Shown in pieces: positions 5,263-11,446 of a stretch of DNA of 11,446 nucleotides; positions within the stretch are counted from its first letter, which is position 1; the number at the start of each line of letters is the position of its first letter. Where the stretch lies: the NCBI GenBank assembly GCA_021298875.1, contig JAJTHJ010000070.1, forward strand, positions 1 to 11,446, read 5' to 3'. Source of the DNA: Burkholderiales bacterium. GTDB lineage: Bacteria > Pseudomonadota > Gammaproteobacteria > Burkholderiales > Burkholderiaceae_F. A program made the translations under genes and the position numbers. The notes under the pieces are model-generated. The model was not told the origin of the DNA and searched no databases. It was given only the letters and a program-made list of their open reading frames with translations.

Positions 5263-6683
5263 TCGATGGTTGCCAGCAATGCGTCGATGGCGTCCTGCGT
5301 CAACCCGGGCCGGCAGGCGCGCCCCAAGCGCAGCAACACCGCCCGCGACGGATAGCGCATGTTGCGCAGATCGGTCGCGTTGACTTGCGTGTGGCCGGAA
5401 AAGCGCCGGAAGCGTCGATCGACCGCTGAGGCGTTGAGAAACACCGTCAGTCCACGCGCGAGCCTGGCATCGAGTCCCTGCTTGCCGGCGTGAAAGACGT
5501 TCCAATGATTCTCGAAGCCGACCTGCCCGGCGTCGAGCGTCCGCGGGTCGTGCAGATAGGCGACGATGCGGCGCCGCTCCTCCTTGGCCGAGAAGCGCTT
5601 GACCAGCACGTAGCAGCCGTTGGGCAGCAGCCACTTGTCTACCTCGGGGCTGCGGTGCAGCGCGTTGGGCTTTTTGTGTTCGCGCGGCCAGGTGAGCCCG
5701 GCGCCGTTGTAGTGATGTGGGTAAATCAGCGGGACAGTGCCGCGGCCGGGTTGCGGGGCGAACCACTCTTTGAGCCGGAAGTCCACCACTGGGCCGGTGC
5801 AGACTTCGATGCCGAGTTCGCTCAGGCTGTGGCTGAAGATGTGATCGTTGCCTTCCACTTCCTCGGTCGGTACGTGAATGAAGCGCTCCGGGTCGCCCGG
5901 CGCGACGATAGCGGCGAAGGGCAGCATCCTCGCCTGCATGCCGTCGAACGAGGCATCGGGCGAGAACGACACGCACACGTCGCCTTGCGCGCCGCCGCGG
6001 GTGAGCTTGAGGATCAGGTTTTCCTGCAGCACGTCGTCGTCGCGGAAAGCGCTGCGGCGCGACTCGAAAACGTGCAGGCGGTCGATCGCGCATTCGCGCA
6101 GCAGCAGTTCGCGGAACGGCCGGTAGTACGGCCCGTTGCAGAAGGAGCGCGGCACGATGGCGACCAGCTCGCCTGCCGGCGCCAACAACAGGATCGCCAG
6201 CGCGACGAAGCCGGCGTAGAGGTTGACGGTCTCGATGCCTGCCTGCCGCAGCAGTAGGCGGTGACGGGAGGCGGTGCCGATCTTCTTGTACGGCGGGTTG
6301 AGGATGGCGTGGGTGAAGCCGGGGCCAGCGCGAAACTGAAGACGATTGACCGCATGCTCGATGAAGTCCTCCGCATGCACGGTGCTGGCGGCCGCGAGGG
6401 GCGCGAGGTTGCGCGTCAGGTAACCGCGCAGTACCGGGTCGATCTCCCAGGCTTCGATCCGCACCGGATGCAGTTGCCGCGCTGCGGCCAGCGCGAGCGA
6501 GCCGATGCCGGCGCCGGCGTCGAGCAGCACGGCGGGTCGCGCCTGCGGCGAAAACAGCGACGCCATGAACTCCGCGATGCGCGACGGCGTCATGAACTGG
6601 CCGAACTCAGCCTTGGCGCGCGGATCGAGCCGGGCGTTGGCTTCGTACCGGAGCCGGTCGATGTGGGCGCTGTTCATCTGCAT
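5259..6683 (-). CDS. N6-adenine DNA methyltransferase partner of the BsuBI/PstI-type enzyme
   Basis: This 474-residue protein has the gamma-class (TaqI/PstI-like) adenine methyltransferase order. GQFMTP (about 28-33) is followed by the AdoMet-binding motif I DAGAGIGS (55-62), an acidic motif II region (EAWEID), and the catalytic motif IV NPPY (129-132). A long C-terminal part then probably reads the DNA target. It would methylate adenine in the site cut by the neighbouring endonuclease. ATGs at 6683 and 6677 are both possible; neither has a strong Shine-Dalgarno site. The gene begins 20 nt after the imuA stop and overlaps the endonuclease start by 4 nt. Its GC content looks lower than that of imuB and spoT, which hints at acquisition together with the endonuclease. 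Confidence 0.9.
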   Translation of the reverse strand: MQMNSAHIDRLRYEANARLDPRAKAEFGQFMTPSRIAEFMASLFSPQARPAVLLDAGAGIGSLALAAARQLHPVRIEAWEIDPVLRGYLTRNLAPLAAASTVHAEDFIEHAVNRLQFRAGPGFTHAILNPPYKKIGTASRHRLLLRQAGIETVNLYAGFVALAILLLAPAGELVAIVPRSFCNGPYYRPFRELLLRECAIDRLHVFESRRSAFRDDDVLQENLILKLTRGGAQGDVCVSFSPDASFDGMQARMLPFAAIVAPGDPERFIHVPTEEVEGNDHIFSHSLSELGIEVCTGPVVDFRLKEWFAPQPGRGTVPLIYPHHYNGAGLTWPREHKKPNALHRSPEVDKWLLPNGCYVLVKRFSAKEERRRIVAYLHDPRTLDAGQVGFENHWNVFHAGKQGLDARLARGLTVFLNASAVDRRFRRFSGHTQVNATDLRNMRYPSRAVLLRLGRACRPGLTQDAIDALLATIE

Positions 6684-6698
6684 AGCGAGGGGCTGCAC

Positions 6699-6720
6699 CG
6701 ATGTTAATGGCTGAACATCG
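6699..6720. repeat. Inverted repeat over the imuA stop codon
   Basis: CGATGTT (6699-6705) and AACATCG (6714-6720) are a perfect 7-bp inverted repeat with an 8-nt loop containing the imuA stop. There is no T tract, so it is not a standard terminator. It lies exactly where the restriction-modification genes join imuA. Confidence 0.4.
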
Positions 6721-7537
6721 CCTGTAACGACCAGCGGCGTGCGGGCAGCGCGGGCCTCAGCGGCACTACGTGCGGCGGCGCCGACGGAGCGGGGGCGACG
6801 GGCGCGGCAGCCTGCGATGCCGGCACGGCGGCTCGCTGCCACTGCGCCGGATGCACGTCGAGCAGCACAGGCTCCAGCAGCGGCAGGCCGCGGCGCTTGA
6901 GCAGCGTGAGTTGCAAGCGACCGTCGCGGTTGGCCAGTTGCAGTCGCAGCGCGGCGGGCGAGGGCGCGGCGGCGGCCTGCAACGGCCGCAGCACGAAGGC
7001 GAGCGCGTTGTTGCGCCCGGCCAGCAGATGCAGCCGGCGCAACGCCTTGAAGTCCGCGCCGGGGCTGGACTCCGCCGGCAGCCAGCCGATGGCCGCGCCC
7101 AGATGCGCAGCGCGCAGCGCCTGCTCCAGCGCCCACCAGCCCTCGCGCGCGGTGGCGGGGCGCACGAACAGGCAACGCGCCAGATCGATGCCGGCGTCTT
7201 GCAGCGCGGGGGCGTAGGGCAGGGACGCGGCCGGGTGTTCCGCGCGCGCTTCGTGGGGCAGCACCCAGACGCAACTGCGTCTCTCACCCGCCAAATGGGC
7301 CAGCACGGGGGCCAGCAACGACAACTCGCCGCGGCCGGTGGCGTCGGTCAGCAGTTCGATCAAGCTGCCGCGCGGCCAGCCGCCGCCGGGGAGTTCTGCA
7401 TCCAGCGCGGCAAAGCCGCTCGGCGTGGTGGCGGCGAGCGAGCCGCCGGTGAGTTGGTCGGCACGCCAGAGCGCAGCACCCTGGGTGCTGCCGAAGTTGC
7501 CGGATTGCAGGGAAAGCAAGGCCGTGGCCGCTCGCAT
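6704..7537 (-). CDS. imuA: ImuA, RecA/SulA-like mutasome protein
   Basis: This 277-residue protein has the RecA-like fold of ImuA. GFAALDAELPGGGWPRGSLIELL (about 42-64, shown here only as landmarks G42 to L64) matches the family start. The Walker A loop is degenerate (TDATGRGELSL), as is usual for ImuA, and the end is basic. ImuA binds RecA and ImuB and supports damage-induced mutagenesis. The ATG has AAAGGA about 6 nt upstream. It lies 169 bp after lexA with no LexA box in that gap, so SOS control would come by read-through from the lexA promoter. In most genomes imuB follows directly; here about 3 kb of other genes intervene. Confidence 0.88.
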   Translation of the reverse strand: MRAATALLSLQSGNFGSTQGAALWRADQLTGGSLAATTPSGFAALDAELPGGGWPRGSLIELLTDATGRGELSLLAPVLAHLAGERRSCVWVLPHEARAEHPAASLPYAPALQDAGIDLARCLFVRPATAREGWWALEQALRAAHLGAAIGWLPAESSPGADFKALRRLHLLAGRNNALAFVLRPLQAAAAPSPAALRLQLANRDGRLQLTLLKRRGLPLLEPVLLDVHPAQWQRAAVPASQAAAPVAPAPSAPPHVVPLRPALPARRWSLQAMFSH

Positions 7538-7587
7538 GGGCGTCCTTTGTGAGTTGGAAGGTTCAGCATCGGGGTGCGGTCTTTGCC

Positions 7588-7630
7588 TTCACCCCCAGCC
7601 TCTCTCCCGCTGATGCGGGCGAGGGGAGAA
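7588..7630. repeat. REP-like palindrome in the lexA-imuA gap
   Basis: A CACCCCCAGCCTCTCTCCCG-type segment is followed by GC, the loop TGAT and GCGGGCGAGGGGAG. The arms CTCTCCCGC and GCGGGCGAGGGGAG can pair with one bulge. Sequences of this form are scattered in many GC-rich proteobacterial genomes between genes. It may stabilise or attenuate the transcript between lexA and imuA. Confidence 0.5.
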
Positions 7631-7706
7631 ATCCTGCCGTCACCGCAGTGGAGGCAGGCGCAGTGCCGCGTTTCTACGGAGGTCGATCGTGCATGGCGGT
7701 CCTCCG

Positions 7707-8342
7707 CTACACGGCGGGCCGGATCATGCCGACCACGATGCCTTCGATGGCGAGCGCGTCGCGCTTGAGGTCGACGACGATCGGCGGGTAGTCGGGGTTT
7801 TCCGCCTGCAACTCGATGCGCGAGCCTTTGTAGCGCAGGCGCTTGACGGTGACTTCGTCGCCCAGGCGCGCGACCACGATCTGTCCGCCGGCGGCTTGAT
7901 CTTGTTTGTGCACGGCGAGCCAGTCGCCGTCGAAGATGCCGGCGTCGCGCATGCTCATGCCACGCACTTCGAGCAGATAGTCGGCGCGCGGCTTGAACAT
8001 CAGCGGGTCCACCGCCGCCTGCCGCAGCACGTTTTCCTGCGCGAGGATCGGGCTGCCGGCGGCCACCTTGCCCACCAGCGGCAGGCCGAAGGCGGCGGCG
8101 GCTTCTTGCAGCGCGAGCACGGTGTCTTTGAGCCGGATGCCGCGCGAGGCGCCGGCCACGAGGTCGATCGCGCCTTTTTGCGCCAGCGCGCGCAAGTGCT
8201 GCTCGGCGGCGTTGAGCGAGCGGAAGCCGAAGGCGCGGGCGATCTCGTCGCGCGTGGGCGGGGCGCCGCTTTCGGCCAGTGTGCTGCGGATGAAATCCAG
8301 GATTTCGCTCTGGCGGGCGGTGAGGGCGGTGGCGGTGGTCAT
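7707..8342 (-). CDS. lexA: LexA, SOS repressor
   Basis: This 211-residue protein is full length. The N-terminal winged helix-turn-helix (about 28-56) includes PPTRDEIARAFGFRS and NAAEQHL, close to the E. coli recognition helix, so an E. coli-type box is expected. The self-cleavage site is A95-G96 in VAAGSP. The Ser-Lys dyad is S130 (GMSMRDAG) and K167 (DEVTVKRL). It represses SOS genes until RecA filaments trigger its autocleavage. The start has GGAAA 5 nt upstream. A strong LexA box 25 nt before the start shows autoregulation. It heads the imuA/R-M/imuB row; a second lexA elsewhere in the genome cannot be excluded. Confidence 0.97.
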   Translation of the reverse strand: MTTATALTARQSEILDFIRSTLAESGAPPTRDEIARAFGFRSLNAAEQHLRALAQKGAIDLVAGASRGIRLKDTVLALQEAAAAFGLPLVGKVAAGSPILAQENVLRQAAVDPLMFKPRADYLLEVRGMSMRDAGIFDGDWLAVHKQDQAAGGQIVVARLGDEVTVKRLRYKGSRIELQAENPDYPPIVVDLKRDALAIEGIVVGMIRPAV

Positions 8343-8367
8343 GCCGTTTCCAGTAGCTTCGCGAGTG

Positions 8368-8383
8368 CTGTAAATGTATACAG
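8368..8383. promoter_or_regulatory. LexA box (SOS operator) between lexA and greB
   Basis: CTGTAAATGTATACAG fits the E. coli-type consensus CTGT-N8-ACAG exactly. On the minus strand TTGCCA (8401-8396) could serve as -35, with TATACA 15 nt later inside the box as a -10. Bound repressor would then block lexA and everything downstream of it. It is also 58 bp before greB, whose promoter was not identified. No further box was recognised inside the imuA-imuB row. Confidence 0.93.
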
Positions 8384-8440
8384 TATTTAATCGTTTGGCA
8401 ATAAGGCCGATGCCGCTGCGCTCTGGGAGAATGCGGCGCC

Positions 8441-8998
8441 ATGAGCAAAGCCTTTGTCAAAGAGCCGGCCGCCGAGGAAGACGACGATGACCTTGCCGCA
8501 CCGCCGCTGCCGGCCGGCACGCGCAATTACATGACGCCGCGCGGCTACGCCCGCCTGCGCGACGAGCTGGCGCATCTGGTCAAGGTCGAGCGGCCCGAGG
8601 TGGTGCGCGTGGTGTCCTGGGCAGCGGCCAACGGCGACCGCTCGGAAAACGGCGACTACATCTACGGCAAGCGGCGGCTGCGCGAGATCGACCGGCGCAT
8701 CCGCTTTCTCACCAAGCGGCTGGAGGTGGCCGAGGTGGTCGATCCGGCCGCCCGGGCCGCTACCGACCGGATCTTCTTCGGCGCCACCGTGCGCTACGCC
8801 ACCGCGGACGGCAGCGAGAGCACGATCGCCATCGTCGGCATCGACGAAGCCGACGCCGCGCGCGGCCGTGTGAGCTGGATTTCGCCGATCGCCCGCGCGC
8901 TCGCCAAGGCGCGCGAGGGCGACGCGGTGCCGCTGCGCACGCCGGCCGGGGTGCAGATGCTCGACGTGCTGGAGGTGCGCTACCAGGCGCTCGATTGA
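8441..8998 (+). CDS. greB: Transcription elongation factor GreB
   Basis: This 185-residue protein is GreB. It inserts a coiled coil into the RNA polymerase secondary channel and stimulates cleavage of backtracked RNA. The coiled-coil tip motif NGDRSENGDYIYGKRR (64-79) carries the acidic residues needed for cleavage. The FKBP-like C-terminal domain has ISPIARALAKAREGD. The N-terminus is about 27 residues longer than in E. coli GreB and is rich in Glu/Asp (11-17). GGGAGA lies 10 nt before the ATG. It is divergent from lexA and convergent with spoT, the stops being 24 bp apart. Confidence 0.96.
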   Translation: MSKAFVKEPAAEEDDDDLAAPPLPAGTRNYMTPRGYARLRDELAHLVKVERPEVVRVVSWAAANGDRSENGDYIYGKRRLREIDRRIRFLTKRLEVAEVVDPAARAATDRIFFGATVRYATADGSESTIAIVGIDEADAARGRVSWISPIARALAKAREGDAVPLRTPAGVQMLDVLEVRYQALD

Positions 8999-9022
8999 GC
9001 CGCGGGCACGTGGCGCGGGCGT

Positions 9023-11326
9023 TTAGCCCTCGTCGCCGCGGCCCGGCTTCAGCGGCGCGCGCACCCGCTGCACGCGCGCGACCTGCCGCACCCGCCGCAG
9101 CGCGCGCAGCACGCGCGCCAGATGCGGGCGGTCGGCCACCTGCACGCGAAAATGCAGCACCGCGGTGCCGGAGGCTTCTTCTTCGATGGCGACACTGTCG
9201 ATGTTGGCCTCGGCCTCGGCGATGGCCGCGGCCACCCGTGCCAGCACGCCGCGCTGGTTGTCCACGGCCACATCCACCAGCGCGCCGAACACACCCTGCG
9301 TCTCATCGGCCCACACGAGGTCGATCCAGCGCTCGGGCTCGGCGCGGCGGGCGCGGCGGGCGTTGACGCAGTCGGACTGGTGCACGGCCAGGCCCTGGTC
9401 GCGCCGCATGTGGCCGACGATCGCATCGCCGGGGATCGGCGCGCAGCAGCGCGCCATCTGCACCGCCATGCCCTCGTTGCCGCGTATGGTCACCGGCAGC
9501 GCCGGGGCCAAGGCGGCGCGCGACTGCTCGGCGATATCTTCCAGCTCGGCTCCCGCCGCGGGTGTCGGCGCCAGCCGCCGCGCCACCACGGCCGCCAGCC
9601 GCCGGCCCAGGCCGATGTCGGCCAGGATGTCCTCGCGCGTGGGCGCCTGCGTCGCCTTGAGCACGGCGTCCCAGCGCTCGGCCGGCGCCGTGTCCAGATC
9701 GATGCCGAGCTGGCGCGTGGCCTGCATGAGCAGCCGCTCGCCCAGGGCGACCGACTCCTCGCGCTTCATCGTGCGCAGGTAGTGGCGGATCTCGGCGCGC
9801 GCCTTGGCGCTGCGCACGAACTCCAGCCAGCCGGGATTGGGCCGCGCCAGCGGCCCGGTGACGATCTCCACCGTGTCGCCGTTGCGCAGCACCGTGCGCA
9901 GCGGCTGCGTGTCGCCGTTGACGCGGGCGGCCACGGTCTTGTTGCCGACGTCGGTGTGGATGCCGTAGGCGAAGTCCACCGGCGTGGCGCCACGCGGCAG
10001 GGTGACGATGCGGCCGCGCGGGGTGAAGACGTAGACCTTGTCCGGGAACAGATCGACCTTGATATTTTCCATCAGCTCGGTCGAGTCGTCCGACTGGTTT
10101 TGCAGATCCAGCAGCGATTGCAGCCACTGATGGGTGCGCGCCTGCAAGTCGGTGGCGGCATGATCGTCGTCCTTGTACAGCCAGTGCGCGGCCACCCCGC
10201 TTTCGGCCATCCGGTTCATCGCCGCAGTGCGGATCTGGAACTCGATCGGCAGGCCGGTGGGGCCGGTGACCACGGTGTGCAGCGACTGGTAGCCGTTGTC
10301 CTTGGGCAGCGCGATGTAGTCCTTGAAGCGCCCCGGCACCGGCTTGTACAGCTTGTGCAGGATGCCCAGCGCCAGGTAGCAGTCGTTGCGCGAGCCGACC
10401 AGCACGCGGAAGGCGAGCACGTCCTGCACCTTGGTGAACGACACGTGCTTGTCCGCCATCTTGCGGTAAATGGCGTACAGCGTCTTCTCGCGGCCGCCGA
10501 CTTCGGCCTTCAAGCGCGCTTCTTTCAGCGCCTTGCGCACAACGTCGGCAATGCGTCCCAGCGCCGGCGCCCGCGTGCCGCGCGACGCCACCAGCGCGCG
10601 CGCCAGCACCGCGGAGCGCCAAGGGTAGACGCGGGCAAAGGCCTGGTCTTGCATTTCGAGGTACAGCGCGTTCAGGCCCAGCCGGTAGGCGATCGGCGCG
10701 TAGACCTCCAAGGTCTCGCGGCCGATGCGGCGGCGCTTGGCCGGAGCCATCGCGTCCAGCGTGCGCACGTTGTGCAGGCGGTCGGCGAGCTTGATCAGGA
10801 TCACGCGCACGTCGCGCGCCATCGCCAGCAGCATCTTGCGGAAGCTCTCGGCCTGCGCCTGCTCGAAGGAGTCGAAGGCGAGCCGGTCGAGCTTGGACAC
10901 GCCGTCGACGAGTTCGGCCACCGTCGCGCCGAAGCGCTCGGTGAGTTCCGCCTTGGTGGTGCCGGAATCCTCCAGCACATCGTGCAGCAGCGCCGCCTGG
11001 ATCGCCGCCGCGTCGAGCTTCCACTCGGCGAGGATTTTGGCCACCGCGATCGGGTGGGTGATGTACGGCTCGCCGCTCTTGCGGAACTGTCCGAGGTGCG
11101 CCTGGTCGGAGAAGCGGAATGCCTCCTTGATCCGCTGCACGTCCCCGGCGGGCAGGTACTTGCGCAGCAGTTCGGTGAGTTCGGCGAAGCTCACCACGCC
11201 GGGCGGCGCGGGATCGTCCGGCCCGGTTTCGCGCCGCACCGCGCGCCACAGCGCATCGGCGGCGCGCCGGGCGAGCCCCGGCGCGGGCAGCGCCCGTTCG
11301 GTCGTGACTGGAGGTTCGACAGGCAT
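9023..11326 (-). CDS. spoT: Bifunctional (p)ppGpp synthetase/hydrolase SpoT
   Basis: This 767-residue RelA/SpoT homologue is complete. The hydrolase HD domain has HPIAVAKIL and HDVLED (115-120), so it should be active. The synthetase domain has GRFKDYIALPKDNGYQSLH, with RFKD at 333-336. That is the RxKD form of bifunctional enzymes, not the ExDD form of RelA. A TGS domain follows (about 422-490), then a conserved-cysteine region with CCAPIPGD, and a C-terminal ACT domain (about 685-757). It sets ppGpp levels in the stringent response. The first 45 residues are variable and no strong Shine-Dalgarno site precedes the ATG, so the start is less certain. It follows rpoZ by about 56 bp, the standard arrangement. 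Confidence 0.96.
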   Translation of the reverse strand: MPVEPPVTTERALPAPGLARRAADALWRAVRRETGPDDPAPPGVVSFAELTELLRKYLPAGDVQRIKEAFRFSDQAHLGQFRKSGEPYITHPIAVAKILAEWKLDAAAIQAALLHDVLEDSGTTKAELTERFGATVAELVDGVSKLDRLAFDSFEQAQAESFRKMLLAMARDVRVILIKLADRLHNVRTLDAMAPAKRRRIGRETLEVYAPIAYRLGLNALYLEMQDQAFARVYPWRSAVLARALVASRGTRAPALGRIADVVRKALKEARLKAEVGGREKTLYAIYRKMADKHVSFTKVQDVLAFRVLVGSRNDCYLALGILHKLYKPVPGRFKDYIALPKDNGYQSLHTVVTGPTGLPIEFQIRTAAMNRMAESGVAAHWLYKDDDHAATDLQARTHQWLQSLLDLQNQSDDSTELMENIKVDLFPDKVYVFTPRGRIVTLPRGATPVDFAYGIHTDVGNKTVAARVNGDTQPLRTVLRNGDTVEIVTGPLARPNPGWLEFVRSAKARAEIRHYLRTMKREESVALGERLLMQATRQLGIDLDTAPAERWDAVLKATQAPTREDILADIGLGRRLAAVVARRLAPTPAAGAELEDIAEQSRAALAPALPVTIRGNEGMAVQMARCCAPIPGDAIVGHMRRDQGLAVHQSDCVNARRARRAEPERWIDLVWADETQGVFGALVDVAVDNQRGVLARVAAAIAEAEANIDSVAIEEEASGTAVLHFRVQVADRPHLARVLRALRRVRQVARVQRVRAPLKPGRGDEG

Positions 11327-11382
11327 GCGGAGCGGCGTGGCGCGCGGCGTGGCCGGGTCGCGCGCTCCGCGGGAGGAGGTGC

Positions 11383-11446
11383 CTAAGTCGGCACCTTGCG
11401 CAGCATTTCGACGCCGGTTTTGCCGGCGGCGATCTCGCGCAGCGCG
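11383..11446 (-). CDS. rpoZ: RNA polymerase omega subunit, C-terminal end (partial)
   Basis: The last 20 codons before a TAG encode ALREIAAG, then KTG, then VEMLRKVPT. This matches the short (about 67-residue) betaproteobacterial RpoZ, which ends in EMLKKVPV-like sequence. The position directly before spoT supports this. The gene starts outside the window. Confidence 0.9.
   Translation of the reverse strand, partial: ALREIAAGKTGVEMLRKVPT

Noticed and set aside
4309..6093. Endonuclease frame extended upstream into the methyltransferase gene
   Set aside because: The added sequence is an off-frame reading of the methyltransferase; the ATG at 5262 with the ATGA overlap is the natural start.
5259..7274. 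Longer methyltransferase reading frame starting within imuA
   Set aside because: The extra N-terminal part overlaps imuA out of frame and is Arg/Ala-rich; the conserved methyltransferase sequence begins only after 6683.
8999..9022. Bidirectional terminator between greB and spoT
   Set aside because: The 24-bp gap has no good inverted repeat followed by a T tract on either strand.
9122..11386. Long plus-strand frame of about 754 codons opposite spoT
   Set aside because: Antisense shadow of a clearly conserved SpoT; its sequence is His/Gln/Arg-rich and matches no known family.

Overview
The window comes from a high-GC betaproteobacterial chromosome, most likely Burkholderiales or a relative. 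The best clue is the right edge, where an omega-subunit gene ending in VEMLRKVPT is followed by spoT, with greB facing it. This is the usual rpoZ-spoT/greB neighbourhood of that group. The species cannot be named from the sequence.

Left part (1-2006): the distal end of an integron cassette array, visibly less GC-rich than the rest. It starts inside an IS110/IS1111-type insertion sequence that abuts the 3' arm of an attC site (core GTTAGGC at 176-182). Next is one complete gene cassette of about 1.66 kb (177-1839). It holds two overlapping genes: a metzincin-like zinc-peptidase homologue with an unusual Cys/Trp hydrophobic N-terminus, and a small two-helix membrane protein. The cassette ends in a textbook attC (1788-1845). 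A second cassette begins at once but is cut after about 165 bp, leaving a 22-codon stump of a DUF6232-like cassette protein.

Middle part (2142-8383, all genes on the minus strand): an SOS-type gene row reading lexA, imuA, N6-adenine DNA methyltransferase, BsuBI/PstI-type restriction endonuclease, DinB-superfamily protein, imuB. One strong LexA box lies upstream of lexA and none was seen inside the row. Close spacing (20 nt, a 4-nt overlap, 29 nt, and a 4-nt overlap if the TTG start is used) suggests a single transcript. The expected dnaE2 does not follow imuB; the truncated integron does. A restriction-modification module therefore sits between imuA and imuB, in a row that looks LexA-controlled and whose usual polymerase gene is missing here.

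Right part (8384-11446): greB is divergent from lexA and convergent with a full-length bifunctional spoT, which is preceded by the end of rpoZ. This is ordinary core genome.

The most interesting points are the R-M module inside the lexA-imuA-imuB row, the contact between a mutasome operon and an integron array, and the undescribed bicistronic cassette whose first protein carries cysteines on an 11-residue register.
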